From assembly GCA_017464285.1 (NCBI GenBank), contig JAFUDT010000007.1, forward strand, positions 24,995 through 88,994: a stretch of 64,000 bases of DNA, in the 5' to 3' direction. Origin of the DNA: Bacteroidales bacterium. Lineage in GTDB: Bacteria; Bacteroidota; Bacteroidia; Bacteroidales; UBA1402. The translations under genes were made by a program, and so were the position numbers. Below, one piece after another: positions 63,734-64,000 of this stretch (positions within the stretch are counted from its first letter, which is position 1; every line of letters starts with the position of its first letter). The notes under the pieces are model-generated. The model had not been told where the DNA came from. It did no database searches and saw only the letters and a program-made list of their open reading frames with translations.

Positions 63734-64000
63734 ATGAAAAAGTCATTACTTAAATTGCTGACTTGCGCATGCGGTTTCGCACTGTTTGCCTCTGTCAGCA
63801 CGGTAGCGACGGCGGAGTCGATCGTTTTCTCGAACGACACGGTCAAAGCGGGATGGACATTTAATGTAAATTCCACTACCATCGAGACCCCGACTCAGTT
63901 GGAGGCCAAGAAGCACGCTGTTGTCAGCGCCAAGGCCGATGTCAGCGCCTTCAAGCTCAACAACACCAGAACCACCGCCATTCACGATGGTTCGGTAAGA
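63734..64000 (+). CDS. Secreted protein, 5' part (runs off the window)
   Basis: The first 89 residues of a secreted protein: a Sec signal peptide (MKKSLLKLLTCACGFALF... ending near VATAES), then a polar, Thr/Val-rich stretch that looks like a beta-sandwich start. The frame is open at base 64000, so the product is longer and cannot be named. It has its own promoter. Confidence 0.6.
   Translation, partial: MKKSLLKLLTCACGFALFASVSTVATAESIVFSNDTVKAGWTFNVNSTTIETPTQLEAKKHAVVSAKADVSAFKLNNTRTTAIHDGSVR

Noticed and set aside
1..64000. tRNA, rRNA, CRISPR arrays, insertion sequences, riboswitches or prophage genes.
   Set aside because: No cloverleaf, repeat-spacer array, transposase or integrase motif was recognised on reading; weak or diverged examples could be missed without software.

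Overview
The window reads as a chromosome segment of a Gram-negative Bacteroidales-type bacterium with roughly 50-55% GC by eye. Three kinds of evidence agree. (i) Several intergenic regions carry the Bacteroidetes promoter signature, a -33 TTTG and a -7 TAnnTTTG separated by 19-20 bases. (ii) It encodes a complete type V (Mfa/Fim-like) pilus locus, a PCMD lipoprotein, a glycine-lipid acyltransferase pair and acyl-ACP thioesterases. (iii) The run parA-parB-DUF5683-mltD-relA/spoT is a familiar Bacteroidetes gene order. No tRNA, rRNA, CRISPR array, insertion sequence or prophage was recognised. Gene density is high: no stretch over 300 bases lacks a gene, and the largest gaps (about 130-190 bases) are mostly divergent promoter regions.

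Layout. 1-6.0 kb: 3' end of fhs, a Na/Pi cotransporter, a small secreted protein, an AraC regulator and a divergent acyl-CoA ligase broken by a one-base frameshift. 6.1-14.4 kb: a long leftward operon that encodes, in transcription order, a RelA/SpoT-type alarmone synthetase, a cytidylate-kinase-like protein, a small HD alarmone-hydrolase-like protein, an APH-type kinase, a membrane sensor with SpoIIE phosphatase plus RsbW-like ATPase domains, a STAS protein, a K+/H+ antiporter and a G3E GTPase. A second HD protein diverges from it. 15.5-16.6 kb: glutathione peroxidase and a small beta-barrel protein. 16.8-26.7 kb: a seven-gene type V pilus operon, with a divergent PAS-LuxR-type regulator.

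27.7-40.6 kb: a second Na/Pi cotransporter, a PCMD lipoprotein, a zinc metallopeptidase, a Ser/Thr-rich lipoprotein, a SulP transporter, a Fur-family regulator, an acyl-ACP thioesterase, a heavy-metal P-type ATPase, a self-secreting-type patatin and an outer membrane protein. 40.6-51.8 kb is rich in lipid metabolism: cardiolipin synthase with the glycine-lipid pair, then surE-lpxB-aminopeptidase rightward, and a leftward five-gene set (GNAT, CDP-alcohol phosphotransferase, GtrA, acyltransferase, thioesterase). 52-64 kb: chromosome partition and cell-wall genes, the housekeeping relA/spoT, alaS behind a perfect hairpin terminator, an M23 peptidase, a MerR regulator, a DUF2156-GNAT fusion and the start of a secreted protein.

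The most unusual unit is the 14.4-to-6.1 kb operon. It joins a predicted alarmone synthetase and hydrolase to a partner-switching module (phosphatase, kinase, STAS) and to ion and metal homeostasis genes. The genome has a separate full-length RelA/SpoT at 55.8 kb, so this operon is accessory to the normal stringent response. All functions are inferred from sequence motifs; no database search was available.
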